DNA of 64,000 nucleotides from Halarchaeum acidiphilum MH1-52-1 (GCF_000474235.1 NZ_BATA01000001.1:1-64000), one strand, 5' to 3'. Numbered from the stretch's first letter, positions 55,812 through 64,000 are shown. Notes: generated by a model from the letters alone, not told the origin. Made by a program: numbers and translations.

Positions 55812-56915
55812 ATGGACGTGTCGTCGCGGTCGGTGGAGGCGTACGCCCGACTCGACTCTCGCGATCGGCGGTTGGCATCCCTCGTCGTGGGAAGCGTCGT
55901 CGTCGCCTTCGTCGCCGCGTTCGTCCAGGTCTCTCAGGGGTCGTACCCGACGCCGTTCGGCGTGACGTTCGACGTCCTGACCGATCCACACATCCTCTTC
56001 AACGCGCGCGTCTGGGCGGCGATCCTCACCGGGAGCGACCTCCCGGAATGGCTCTCGCGGTCCGCGGTCATCATCTGGAGTCTGCGAATGCCGCGCGTCT
56101 TCGTCGCGGCGCTCGTCGGCGTGAACCTCGCCGTCTCCGGCGCCGTCTTTCAGGCCGTCACGCGCAACGAACTCGCCAGCCCCTACATCCTCGGCGTCAG
56201 CGGCGGGGCCGGTCTCGCCGTCCTCCTCACGCTCGTCTTCTTCGCGGGCGCGACGTTCGTCCTCCCGTTCGCCGCCGCGGCCGGCGGGCTGATCGCCTTC
56301 TCGCTCGTCTACGCCATCGCGTGGCAGGGCGGGACGAACCCCGTGCGCCTCGTGCTCGCGGGCGTCGTCGTCGCCACCGTCTTCCAGTCCCTCCAGACGG
56401 GACTGTTCTACTTCCTCGATAGCTCCGCCGCGATGAAGACCGCGATCGCGTGGACGACCGGCTCGCTCACCGGCGTCGGCTGGCCGCAGTTCCGCCTCGC
56501 GATCCTCCCGACGATCGTCGTCGTCCCGATCCTCCTCCTCGCCTCCCGGCACCTGAACGTGCTCCTGCTCGGCGAGGAGACGGCGCGCTCGCTCGGCATG
56601 CCGGTCGAGTACGTCCGCTTCGGACTCTCCGCGCTCGCCATTCTCGCCGCGGCGACCGCGGTCGCCGTCGCCGGTCTCGTGGGGTTCGTCGGTCTCGTCG
56701 TCCCGCACGCCGTCCGCACCGTGGTCGGGAGCGACTACCGACGCCTCGTCGTCGGCTCGCTCTTCCTCGGGCCGGCGCTCGTCCTCGTCGCCGACGTCAT
56801 CGCGCGCCTCGCACTCATGCCGATCCAAGTGCCCGTCGGCGTCGTCACCGGCATCATCGGCGGTCCGTACTTCCTCTACTTGATGCGTCGACACGGCGAC
56901 TTCAGCGAGTTCTGA
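55812..56915 (+). CDS. Iron-chelate ABC permease (FecCD/BtuC family)
   Basis: The 367-residue membrane protein has about ten segments and the FecCD hallmarks: RMPRVFVAALVGVNLAVSGA, then FQAVTRNELASPYILGVSGG, and GLVGFVGLVVPHAVRTVVGS. It transports ferric siderophore-like substrates across the membrane with the next ATPase. A GGAGGT ribosome-binding site lies 6 bp before the ATG. Confidence 0.93.
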   Translation: MDVSSRSVEAYARLDSRDRRLASLVVGSVVVAFVAAFVQVSQGSYPTPFGVTFDVLTDPHILFNARVWAAILTGSDLPEWLSRSAVIIWSLRMPRVFVAALVGVNLAVSGAVFQAVTRNELASPYILGVSGGAGLAVLLTLVFFAGATFVLPFAAAAGGLIAFSLVYAIAWQGGTNPVRLVLAGVVVATVFQSLQTGLFYFLDSSAAMKTAIAWTTGSLTGVGWPQFRLAILPTIVVVPILLLASRHLNVLLLGEETARSLGMPVEYVRFGLSALAILAAATAVAVAGLVGFVGLVVPHAVRTVVGSDYRRLVVGSLFLGPALVLVADVIARLALMPIQVPVGVVTGIIGGPYFLYLMRRHGDFSEF

Positions 56916-56918
56916 ACG

Positions 56919-57773
56919 ATGTCCAAGATCGATACCACACCGCAGACGTCCGATGAGACCGACGGCAGCGAGCGCACGACCGACCCCGACGCGAAGATCC
57001 ACGCGAGCGACCTCCGCGTCGGCTACCCCGGACTCGACGAGCCGGTCGTCGACACCGAGACCCTCGTCGTCCCCGAGGGGGAGGTGACGGCGCTCGTCGG
57101 CCCGAACGGGAGCGGGAAGAGCACACTGCTGAAGGCGCTCGCCCGCCACCTCGACGCCGACACCGGCGACGTCCTCATCGACGGCCGCGAGATCGCGGCG
57201 TACGGCTCGAAGGAGTTCGCGCGCGAACTCGGAATGCTCTCCCAGCACGGCTCGACGCCGGAGGGCATCATGGTCGAGGAGCTCGTCGGCCACGGGCGCT
57301 ACCCCCACAAGGGGTTCCTCGAAGGCCAAACGGAGGAAGACCGCGAGGCGATCGATCGCGCCATCGATCTCGCGGGCATCGAACACCTCCGCGAGACGGA
57401 CGTCAGCAGCCTCAGCGGCGGCCAGCGCCAGCTCGTCCGCATCGCGATGGCGCTCGCACAGGAGACCGACACGCTCCTGCTCGACGAGCCGACGACGTAC
57501 CTCGACCTCCGCCACCAGCTGCGCGTGATGGACGTCATCCGGACCCTCAACGAGGAGCGCGGCGTCACCGTCTGCATCGTCCTCCACGACCTCACGCAGG
57601 CCGCGCGCTTCGCCGACTACCTCGTCGCGCTCCGCGACGGCGACATCTACGACTGGGGGCGCCCCGAGGACGTCGTGACCGAGGGGCTTCTCGCGGAGGT
57701 CTTCGGCGTCGAGGCCAGCGTCGAGTACGGCACCGAACCCCGGATCATCCCGAAGCGCGCGCTCGACGAGTGA
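56919..57773 (+). CDS. Iron-chelate ABC ATPase (FepC/BtuD family)
   Basis: The 284-residue ATPase has Walker A GPNGSGKSTLLKALARHL, signature LSGGQRQLVRIAMALAQ, Walker B LLLDEPTTYLDLRHQ and an H-loop in CIVLHDLTQAARFADY. Residues 1-25 are an acidic tail. It starts 3 bp past the permease stop and completes the importer. The gap 57774-57920 has no gene; a TATA-like GAGTTATCCC lies near 57867. Confidence 0.95.
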   Translation: MSKIDTTPQTSDETDGSERTTDPDAKIHASDLRVGYPGLDEPVVDTETLVVPEGEVTALVGPNGSGKSTLLKALARHLDADTGDVLIDGREIAAYGSKEFARELGMLSQHGSTPEGIMVEELVGHGRYPHKGFLEGQTEEDREAIDRAIDLAGIEHLRETDVSSLSGGQRQLVRIAMALAQETDTLLLDEPTTYLDLRHQLRVMDVIRTLNEERGVTVCIVLHDLTQAARFADYLVALRDGDIYDWGRPEDVVTEGLLAEVFGVEASVEYGTEPRIIPKRALDE

Positions 57774-57920
57774 CCGCGCGGACATCGACGGCGAAGACGA
57801 ACTCCGGGTAGCCGCCGCTCCACGGCTCGCGACGGGACGCGACGGGGATCGGGAACGCCCCGGCCACACGAGTTATCCCCGTGGCTCGACAACCCGGACC
57901 CAGTACCCTCTCCGCCCCCC

Positions 57921-59195
57921 ATGGCCGAAGTATCCATCACGCACGTCATCCTCTTCATCGCGGCCATCTCGCTGAGCACGATCGTCGGCGGCACCGCCAC
58001 GAACATCGCGGGCGACGTCGGCCACGCCATCGAGCACGTCGGGTCGGACTACGCCGAGCAGGTCTCGCACAGCGTCACCGTCATCAGCGATCCCGGTGCG
58101 ACCCTCTACGACGCGAACACGGACACGCTGACGCTCCTCGCGAAGAACACGGGGGAGAGCAGGCTCCCGACCGATCGGGGATCCCTGCTCGTCCTCGTCG
58201 ACGGCGAGCCGGTGAACGTCACGAACGTCTCCGTCGCCGACGGCTCGTACTGGCGGCCCGGACACGTCGCGCGAATCCGGGCGAATACGAGCCTCGACGG
58301 CGGCGCCCACCGCGTCGTCGTCTCCGTCGACGAGTCGCGGGACTACTTCTCGTTCCCGTACCGAGGCGGGTCGAGCGAGCCGCTGAGGGACGGCGTCGTC
58401 GTGTACACGACGGGGTCGTCGCTGAACACCATCCCGTACGACCGGGGGAACGTGACGACGCAGCTGGACAGCTCGCCCCCGGTCATCGGTCCCGCGTCGG
58501 TCGACTTCGACGGCGACGGCGCGTACGACAGCCCGTACATCGAGAACGGGACGATCCACCTCGTCTACGGCGGCGGCGGGCGCACGAAGACCCTCGGCGG
58601 GAATCCGCCGGCCCCGTCGAACACGAAAACGCGCATCGGGGTGGGGACGTGGAACGGAAGCGACACGTCCGTCTTCTACTCGAACGCCACGAACAAGGAC
58701 ATCTATCGGGTCTCACCGGAGACCGGACCCACCCACGTTCTCAGCGTCGCCTCGAAGGCCGTCGTCGGCGTCGCGGACTTCGACGGCGATTCCGCGGACG
58801 AACTGATCTACCTCGGTACTAGCGCCGACGTCAAGTACGCGGATCCGGACGGAACGACCCACGACACGGGGATCTCCCCCGGATCGAACGTCAGATCGGT
58901 CGGGACGCCCGCGGACTTCGACGGCGATGGTGTCGCCCGCGTCCCGTACGTCACCGGCAGCAACAACGTCAAGCTCGTGGACGACGACGGGGAGATGACG
59001 AAATTCACGTCCCCCAGCGCCGTGAAGACCGGCGTTTCCGTCGACGACGTCGATCGCGACGGCGATCCCGAAATCGTGTACGTCGGGTCGAACAAGAAGT
59101 ACCTCCGGTACCTGAATCTCGACGGGACCACCGGCTACGTGCACGACTCGGCCGGTGACAAGATCCCGGTCGACACGACCGCCGGCACGGCCTGA
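57921..59195 (+). CDS. FlaG-like archaellum protein extended by FG-GAP-like repeats
   Basis: The 424-residue protein begins MAEVSITHVILFIAAISLST, one N-terminal membrane helix. The next part, VISDPGATLYDANTDTLTLL with LLAKNTGESRLPTDRGSLLV, is the FlaG/ArlG beta-sandwich pattern (about residues 50-140). FlaG is normally about 150 residues and anchors the archaellum to the S-layer. Here about 270 residues follow with four aspartate-rich motifs at about 194, 286, 332 and 375 (DFDGDGAYDS, DFDGDSADEL, DFDGDGVARV, DDVDRDGDPE), typical of FG-GAP/VCBS-like Ca-binding repeats of a beta-propeller. The archaellin follows; FlaCE is 4 kb downstream. A surface adhesion or anchor role is inferred. Confidence 0.8.
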   Translation: MAEVSITHVILFIAAISLSTIVGGTATNIAGDVGHAIEHVGSDYAEQVSHSVTVISDPGATLYDANTDTLTLLAKNTGESRLPTDRGSLLVLVDGEPVNVTNVSVADGSYWRPGHVARIRANTSLDGGAHRVVVSVDESRDYFSFPYRGGSSEPLRDGVVVYTTGSSLNTIPYDRGNVTTQLDSSPPVIGPASVDFDGDGAYDSPYIENGTIHLVYGGGGRTKTLGGNPPAPSNTKTRIGVGTWNGSDTSVFYSNATNKDIYRVSPETGPTHVLSVASKAVVGVADFDGDSADELIYLGTSADVKYADPDGTTHDTGISPGSNVRSVGTPADFDGDGVARVPYVTGSNNVKLVDDDGEMTKFTSPSAVKTGVSVDDVDRDGDPEIVYVGSNKKYLRYLNLDGTTGYVHDSAGDKIPVDTTAGTA

Positions 59196-59462
59196 CGGTC
59201 ACGGCGACTCGCTCACGCTGTGCCGCCGCCGCGGTTCGAGACCGTTCGAGTGCCGAACGCGTGGCCGGCCGCGACGCCGCGTGCGCGCGCCGTCCGAGCC
59301 ACCGGTTCACTCGTCGTTCTCGACACGCGCGACTCCCGATCGCGCTTACCCGCGGTTGGCGTCCGGAAAACCCTACTGGCCAGCACAGCGGTCCACGCTC
59401 GCCTCTCGGGCCTGACGGCCACCATTCTTTTTCAGTCAGGGTTCTTGCACTCTCGTGTCGCA

Positions 59463-60083
59463 ATGGAACTCAGCCTCCCAGACTTCGACTACGAACGCGG
59501 TCAGGTCGGTATCGAGACCTTGGTCGTGTTCATCGCGATGGTTCTCGTCGCAGCCATCGCGGCGACGGTACTGATCAACACGACCGGATTCCTGCAGAAC
59601 AAGGCGTCCGCAACGAGTCACGACTCCGCCAATCAGGTGTCGAATCAGGTGAACGTGATCTCGGCTACCGGTGAAGTGAGTGGGACCAACACCATTAACG
59701 AGGTCAATCTGACGGTGATGCAGTCACCGGGTGCCGACGCGATCGACCTCAGCGGGGCGTCGGTGAAGTGGACCGGGCCAGACGGTGCGAAGACCCTGAC
59801 GTACGCGGGTGATAACGAATCCGCATCGGCGACAAATGCAGAGTTCGGTGTGTCTAAGATTAAGGACAACGACAGCTCCATCCCGGTTCTGAACTCGAGG
59901 ACGGACCGGATGAAGATCAACATCGCGCTGGATCAGAGTGGCACGACCGCGCTCAAGCCGCTCGCTCCGGGTGAGGAGTCGACGATCCAGATCGTGACGC
60001 AGTCCGGAAGCCAGTACACGTACGTGGCGTCCGTTCCGCAGACGCTCAGCTCGCAGGACGAGGGCGGCGCCGTCTCCCTGTAA
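59463..60083 (+). CDS. Archaellin (archaellum filament protein)
   Basis: The 206-residue protein carries a prepilin-type signal: a charged leader ending YERGQ followed by [20 protein letters not shown], with cleavage expected after the glycine at the RGQ site. The rest is beta-rich and Asn/Ser/Thr-rich with several N-glycosylation sequons (for example NLT and NES), as in haloarchaeal archaellins. It is exported by the ArlIJ machinery outside the window. The promoter is probably within 59400-59462. The gap 59196-59462 is otherwise empty. Confidence 0.95.
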   Translation: MELSLPDFDYERGQVGIETLVVFIAMVLVAAIAATVLINTTGFLQNKASATSHDSANQVSNQVNVISATGEVSGTNTINEVNLTVMQSPGADAIDLSGASVKWTGPDGAKTLTYAGDNESASATNAEFGVSKIKDNDSSIPVLNSRTDRMKINIALDQSGTTALKPLAPGEESTIQIVTQSGSQYTYVASVPQTLSSQDEGGAVSL

Positions 60084-60144
60084 CGCGGCTCCGACTTCCG
60101 AACGCTCCTCGCTTTTTCGCGCGTCGCTACCCGCGTAGCGGCGG

Positions 60145-60636
60145 CTACGACTCGACGTCGAGATCCGACTGCTCCAGCAGGAGCGAGACGACTTCCTCGG
60201 GCGGGAGCGAGTCGTCGACCTGCCCGGCGTACCACCGGAGCGCCTCCTCGAACACCTCGACGATGTTGTTCGAGGTGGCGACGGTCGTCTCGGTCCCGCT
60301 GTCGGTCTTCGCCGACAGGGCGATCCCGTACGCTTCGTCGACGCGTTCGAGCGCGCCCCCGTGGTCGCGTCCATCGCCGGGTTCGTCCCGCGCGTCGCGT
60401 GCGTCGCCGTTCGGGAGATCGGTCCCGGGGGGCGTTTCCGTCGCCTCGCCGTTCGTCGAGACGACGTAGCGGCCCTCGCCGCGCTCGCGTACCCCGTCGC
60501 GCCTCGCGATGTCGAGGTCCGCGGGGTCGATCGCGTCCGCGTCCCCGGAGTCGCTCTCGCTGCGCAGTTCGGCGACGCGCTCGGCGTGCTCCGCGGCCAG
60601 CTGGCGGTCGTCGTCCGGCTCGCTCTCGTCGGCCAT
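60145..60636 (-). CDS. Acidic protein next to the archaellin gene
   Basis: The 163-residue protein starts MADESEPDDDRQLAAEHAER. It has IDPADLDIARRDGVRERGEG, then GRYVVSTNGE, and a helical C-terminal part (NNIVEVFEEALRWYAGQVDD). The last ends with PPEEVVSLLLEQSDLDVES. It may belong to a haloarchaeal DUF (DUF7500-like, low certainty) seen near archaellum genes. No membrane helix. Antisense to the small membrane gene's upstream area. Confidence 0.6.
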   Translation of the reverse strand: MADESEPDDDRQLAAEHAERVAELRSESDSGDADAIDPADLDIARRDGVRERGEGRYVVSTNGEATETPPGTDLPNGDARDARDEPGDGRDHGGALERVDEAYGIALSAKTDSGTETTVATSNNIVEVFEEALRWYAGQVDDSLPPEEVVSLLLEQSDLDVES

Positions 60637-60732
60637 GTCGGCCCGTTGGGCCACGAGCCACAAAACGTTCCCGCGCCGCGGCGCTCGCGCTGGCCACAAG
60701 CGTTGTCCCCCGCGGTGCCCAATCCGCGGCCG

Positions 60733-60912
60733 ATGGTCTCCTTCGCAGCGCTCGTGGCGGGCGCCGGCATCGTCATCGCGTCCACCGCGTTCTTCCGATT
60801 GGCCGACAGCGACGAGACGGAGTTGACCCACCTCGTCCTCGTCGAGTACGGCTTCGCCGGTCTCCTGTTGCTCGTCGGTCTCGGCGTCGTCGCCTACGGC
60901 CTGCTCGGTTGA
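60733..60912 (+). CDS. Small membrane protein (59 aa)
   Basis: Starting MVSFAALVAGAGIVIASTAF, it has two hydrophobic spans (about 2-20 and 38-58) with an acidic loop (DSDETELTHLVLVEYGFAGL). I do not recognise it. The position between the acidic protein and the Tat lipoprotein gene, with ordinary codon bias, supports a genuine gene. Confidence 0.6.
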   Translation: MVSFAALVAGAGIVIASTAFFRLADSDETELTHLVLVEYGFAGLLLLVGLGVVAYGLLG

Positions 60913-60970
60913 TCGGGACCCGGGTCCGCGGGGCCGTCATCCTCTTGCGAGTCGAGGTCCGACGTGAAGT

Positions 60971-61558
60971 GTGACCTCTCGACGCTCAGTGCTGGCGCTC
61001 GCCGGCACCGCGGCGGTGGGTGCCCTCGCGGGGTGCACCGGCGGCGGTTCGTCGTCCCCGGACGGCCACACCGTCACGGCCGCGAAACCGGACGGCGACG
61101 GGTCGGCGACACCCGGTGAACTGCGATGGCTCCTCACGCACGGTGACGGCGCGCTCGACGTCCGGGGGATGCGCGTCGACGGCGACGACATCGACGTGAC
61201 GTTCGCCTCGGACGCGAGCGATCTCACGGCGTTCCTCCAAGAGATCGGAAAAGTGCTCAACGGCTACGCGCGTTACGTGCGAAGCGGCGGGACCGCGACG
61301 CGACTCGTCGGCCACGTCGCCGACCGGGCGAGGACCGACTACGAGGGCGGCGGGAAACGCGGGCAAGCGGATCGGTTCCATGTGAAGCGCGAGTGGGCGC
61401 AGAAGTTCAACGATGGGGCGCTCTCGAAGCGCGAGTATCTCCAGAAGGCGATCAACACCCGCGCGTACGTTCGGACGGTCGCGGCCGGGAACGCGACGAG
61501 CACGACGTCGGCGACGACGGCATCGACGAGCGGGAACGCCACATCGGGTGACGCGTGA
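60971..61558 (+). CDS. Tat-exported lipoprotein of unknown function
   Basis: The 195-residue protein starts at GTG with MTSRRSVLALAGTAAVGALA and the lipobox LAGC at residues 19-22. The folded part is residues 45-170 (LRWLLTHGDGALDVRGMRVD), followed by a Thr/Ser-rich tail ASTSGNATSGDA. It has no recognised domain. A second small membrane protein follows 2 bp after its stop, suggesting an operon. Confidence 0.75.
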   Translation: MTSRRSVLALAGTAAVGALAGCTGGGSSSPDGHTVTAAKPDGDGSATPGELRWLLTHGDGALDVRGMRVDGDDIDVTFASDASDLTAFLQEIGKVLNGYARYVRSGGTATRLVGHVADRARTDYEGGGKRGQADRFHVKREWAQKFNDGALSKREYLQKAINTRAYVRTVAAGNATSTTSATTASTSGNATSGDA

Positions 61559-61560
61559 CG

Positions 61561-61668
61561 ATGTCCGAACGCACCGATCGGGGGAACGTCCCGCAGAACG
61601 TGATCCCGCTCCTCCTCGTGGCGCTCATCGTCTTCGTCCTCGCCGTGCTCGCGGCGGGGACGCTGTGA
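61561..61668 (+). CDS. Small single-span membrane protein (35 aa)
   Basis: The frame starts MSERTDRGNVPQNVIPLLLV and continues as ALIVFVLAVLAAGTL. It has a hydrophilic N-terminus (about 14 residues) and one transmembrane helix. It begins 2 bp after the lipoprotein gene stop, so it is probably translated from the same mRNA. Too short for a family call; the coupling supports reality. Confidence 0.6.
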   Translation: MSERTDRGNVPQNVIPLLLVALIVFVLAVLAAGTL

Positions 61669-62135
61669 CCCACCCCACCCCACTCGCTCGCTCCCGCCTT
61701 GCGGCGGTGGGTCACCCCGTGAGGGCGGGGCGTTCCCGCACCGACATTGTCCCCCGCGACCCCACGCTCGGGCGCGACCCGACTTCCTGATACCGTCCAC
61801 GCTTCGGGCGGGGGCTTTCAGGCCTCCTTCGACCGTCCGCGTGGATTGTCCCGTCGATGTACGTCCCGGTGTGGTCAGAGACCGACGGTTTCCGACTGCG
61901 ACCCGGAACGCGAGCGTTCCGGTGACGTTCTCGTGGCTCCTCCCGACGCCGACGTGTGCGAGGACGGCAGTACCATGGGGGACGTCGCAGGTGCTGTTAC
62001 ATCCATGCGAACGTCCGCCCGCCCGTTCGCTCGCTTCGCTCGCGCTTGCGGACGGTGGCTCCGCGCTACCGCGTGCTGAAGCGCGCTCGCGAGAGGGCCA
62101 CCAGCGTTTTGACGCGAGCGGACGCACGCACCGGC
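61669..62135 (-). other. Gene-free gap, possibly a decayed IS200/IS605-like right end
   Basis: No coding region is supported. Read leftward, part of the stretch ends in a GC-rich GCGGGAACGCCCCGCCCTCA block near 61720-61740 and a hairpin (CCGCCTTGCGGCGG at 61697-61710), reminiscent of right ends of haloarchaeal TnpB-type elements. No transposase remains, so this is a weak assignment. Confidence 0.25.
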
Positions 62136-62507
62136 ATGTCAGAACAAGGCGGCTCGATCGGCGATCTCCTCTCCGAGGAGTCCGGAGGACTATCCCTCTC
62201 GTCGTCGCCGGGCGTCTCCGCGCTACTCGCCGTCCTCGGCGTCATCGTCGCGGCGTTGGTGCTCGCCGGCATCGGCTACGGACTGGGCTTCCACCGGGGC
62301 GACGTGGTCGTCGCCGTCGTCACGCTCGCCGTCCTGCTCTTCCTCGCCATCGGCTACGCGCTCTTCCGCGCGATGCTCGCGGCGGCGGATCGGGACGAGT
62401 CGTCCGGCAGCGCGGCGTTCCACCCCGCGTTCCTCGTCCTCTTCGTCTTCCTCGCGGTCCTCGTCGCCGTCTACTTCGCCTTCCTCTACAGCCACTTCCT
62501 CTTGTGA
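62136..62507 (+). CDS. Multi-span membrane protein of unknown function
   Basis: The 123-residue protein starts MSEQGGSIGDLLSEESGGLS and has about three hydrophobic segments (about 28-50, 56-76 and 98-122), ending FLYSHFLL. It is not recognised. It converges on the next gene with the stops abutting (62507/62508). No signal peptide cleavage site. Confidence 0.7.
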   Translation: MSEQGGSIGDLLSEESGGLSLSSSPGVSALLAVLGVIVAALVLAGIGYGLGFHRGDVVVAVVTLAVLLFLAIGYALFRAMLAAADRDESSGSAAFHPAFLVLFVFLAVLVAVYFAFLYSHFLL

Positions 62508-63119
62508 TCATACCGCGACGAGCTCGCGGAGCAGCGTGAGGAGGGCAGCGAGCGCGGTGACGACGAGCAGCGTGACGGTGGGATCGAAGGCGTTCACCAG
62601 CGAGGGGGCCTTGAGCTCCGCGATGATCGCGAGTTCGAGACCGATGACGACGGCGAGGAACGCCACGATCGCCTCGCCGAACCGCCAGAACCGGACCGGC
62701 CACGGGCTTCCCTCGTCGAGGACCGCCTCGTCACCGGTCTCGTTGCGGACGAAGCGGACGTCCTCGATGCCGTGACCGAGGAGGTGGTTCTTCGCCTTCC
62801 CGATGCGCCAGCGATCGAGGTCGTCGTTCGGGAGGTCGTAACCGTAGCAGACGAGGTAGTCGTATTCGCGGGAGAAATGATCGCCACGAGTCCGGAGGTC
62901 GGTGGCCGCGGAGCGCCCGTAATCCGTGAAGACGATGATGCCGATCGAGCCGACGGCGAGGTCACACGGCGCGCTGTCGGCGCGGCGGACGACCGGCGGA
63001 GCGAGGACGTCGTCGAGGTGGCGGCGGAGCGCGCCGACGAGATCACGGCGGTACTCGGCGTCGCTCCGCCACTCCGCGAGCGCGTCGACGATCCGTTCGT
63101 ATCGCTCCCGTTCCGACAT
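62508..63119 (-). CDS. Uncharacterised protein: possible nuclease-fold domain plus two membrane helices
   Basis: The 203-residue protein starts MSERERYERIVDALAEWRSD. Residues 45-130 (DLAVGSIGIIVFTDYGRS, then FSREYDYLVCYGYDLPNDDL and IEDVRFVRNE) resemble in order the DVAVG-x-IGIE-x-K pattern of PD-(D/E)XK-type endonuclease-like domains, but the ExK is replaced by VFT. This is a tentative inference. Residues about 145-203 form two transmembrane helices. Function is unknown. Confidence 0.65.
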   Translation of the reverse strand: MSERERYERIVDALAEWRSDAEYRRDLVGALRRHLDDVLAPPVVRRADSAPCDLAVGSIGIIVFTDYGRSAATDLRTRGDHFSREYDYLVCYGYDLPNDDLDRWRIGKAKNHLLGHGIEDVRFVRNETGDEAVLDEGSPWPVRFWRFGEAIVAFLAVVIGLELAIIAELKAPSLVNAFDPTVTLLVVTALAALLTLLRELVAV

Positions 63120-63272
63120 CGCTCCTCACGATCATGACTACGAGCCGAGACAAAAGAAACTAGGCACGTTTCGCCCGCCCGGTCTCGCCCGGCAGTCTCC
63201 GGTGGAGGCGGGGGTTCTCGCGCCGCGACGGCCGAAACGCCCTTGAGCGGTTGGCGTCAAACGTGTGCGTGA

Positions 63273-64000
63273 ATGAACGCCCGTGATGTCGTCGACGAGC
63301 TCGGTCTGAGCGCGTTCGTGGGCGAATCAGATGCCGACGAGTCGGACACGTCCACCCGGACCGAGAGGGGTGACGCGGCCGCGGAGACGGACGCCGAGAC
63401 GTCGAACGACGCCGCGGTGCGGGGGGACACGGCCGTCGAGCAGTCGGGCGAGACCGTCGAGGAGACGGGGGGAGCGACGAGCGTCGACGACGACGACCTC
63501 GACGACATTCGCTATCGGATCGACGAGCTCGAGTCGGACGTCGAGGACAACGAGTCGGCCATCGACGAGGTCCGACAGAGTCGCGAGGGCCTCGAAGAGC
63601 GCCTCGATCACCTCGAGGACAACCACGCGACGATGCTCGGCGTCTACGATCAGCTCGTCGAGGACGTCAACCCCTTCTCGGGCGACAGCGAGTTCGATCG
63701 GTCCGAGCGGGACGGGCCGTACGGCGTCACGGACCCGTCGAGCGGCGGGAACGAGGACGACGTCGTCAGCTTCGACGACGTGAAGCGGTCCGCGGAGTCG
63801 GCCGACGGCGGCGGCTCGGACGCGGGCGCGGAAGGCGACGAGCAGGCAGTCGAGACCGACGGGGCGCGAACGACCGAGCACGCCTCGACGGCACCGGATC
63901 AGGCGACGGAATCGGCCACGTCGACGCCGGTCGCGGACGGCGACGCATATCTCAGCGGGCTCTCGTCGACGTACGCGACGGACATCCTCCTCCTCCGGTG
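63273..64000 (+). CDS. FlaCE (ArlCE) archaellum accessory protein, 3' end outside the window
   Basis: About 242 residues are visible. The N-terminus MNARDVVDELGLSAFVGESD precedes a long acidic disordered part. A coiled-coil lies near residues 75-115 (IRYRIDELESDVEDNESAID, then LEERLDHLEDN), followed by VYDQLVEDVNPFSG. The last visible part, YLSGLSSTYATDILLL, is the start of the FlaC/E domain. In haloarchaea FlaCE links the archaellum motor to chemotaxis. FlaF, FlaG, FlaH, FlaI and FlaJ would normally follow to the right. The ORF is cut by the end of the window. Confidence 0.85.
   Translation, partial: MNARDVVDELGLSAFVGESDADESDTSTRTERGDAAAETDAETSNDAAVRGDTAVEQSGETVEETGGATSVDDDDLDDIRYRIDELESDVEDNESAIDEVRQSREGLEERLDHLEDNHATMLGVYDQLVEDVNPFSGDSEFDRSERDGPYGVTDPSSGGNEDDVVSFDDVKRSAESADGGGSDAGAEGDEQAVETDGARTTEHASTAPDQATESATSTPVADGDAYLSGLSSTYATDILLLR

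Noticed and set aside
1-64000. tRNA genes and CRISPR arrays
   Set aside because: I looked for T-loop-like GGTTCGAATC elements and for regularly spaced 28-40 bp repeats with unique spacers. None met the criteria. The tandem repeats at 3240, 4285 and 21245 have no spacer variation.

Overview
The window is chromosomal DNA of a haloarchaeon (class Halobacteria). The evidence is a high-GC sequence, strongly acidic proteins, the large subunit of the archaeal family-D DNA polymerase (with an intein), archaellum genes, an archaeal type-A RNase P RNA, twin-arginine lipoproteins, and closely packed genes with 4-bp ATGA/GTGA overlaps. Genus cannot be fixed from this stretch. Almost everything is core or metabolic gene content. 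No CRISPR array, intact transposon, tRNA or ribosomal RNA was seen.

Layout. 0-4.5 kb: CBS protein, glycyl-tRNA synthetase and dolichol-kinase-like operon (leftward), then a small haloarchaeal protein and a PPC/DUF296 protein. 4.5-8.5 kb: PolD large subunit carrying a 179-residue mini-intein. 8.6-11.5 kb: diaminobutyrate aminotransferase and decarboxylase. 11.6-15 kb: rubredoxin-like, NifU-like, DUF5783, GNAT and RecJ-like genes. 15-19 kb: tetrapyrrole operon hemL-hemC-cobA-hemD, with hemB at 23.5 kb. 18.9-23.2 kb: two Amt ammonium transporters, each fused to a P-II (GlnK) domain, with a decayed third GlnK end between them. 24.7-31.5 kb: MFS exporter, biotin ECF transporter (BioY/EcfA/EcfT) under a BirA-like operator, Cmi4-like protein, Cas4-like protein, and a Sua5/redoxin/glutaredoxin-like operon. 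31.5-40 kb: CNNM/CorC protein, PiT phosphate permease, cupin, CstA, ArsA/Get3-like ATPase and uracil phosphoribosyltransferase. 40-44 kb: divergent Pot-type ABC importer. 44-51 kb: IMPACT, ACT-domain, nicotinate phosphoribosyltransferase and AMMECR1 genes, RNase P RNA, zinc/cation efflux protein, M29 aminopeptidase and a CBS protein. 51.8-54.5 kb: valyl-tRNA synthetase. 54.6-57.8 kb: ferric-chelate ABC importer with two DtxR-like iron boxes. 57.9-64 kb: an archaellum-related locus with a FlaG-like protein extended by FG-GAP-like repeats, an archaellin, small membrane proteins, a Tat lipoprotein, and the start of FlaCE (ArlCE) running off the window.

Three genes (PolD large subunit, CstA, CDF efflux protein) are each broken by what looks like the loss of one G from a GG pair. 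The shared signature suggests sequencing or assembly error rather than three independent mutations, and these genes should be read as probably intact. The most unusual biology is the FlaG-like/FG-GAP fusion beside the archaellin, the intein with a Gln C-terminus inside the polymerase active-site motif, and the duplicated Amt-GlnK fusions with a fossil copy between them.
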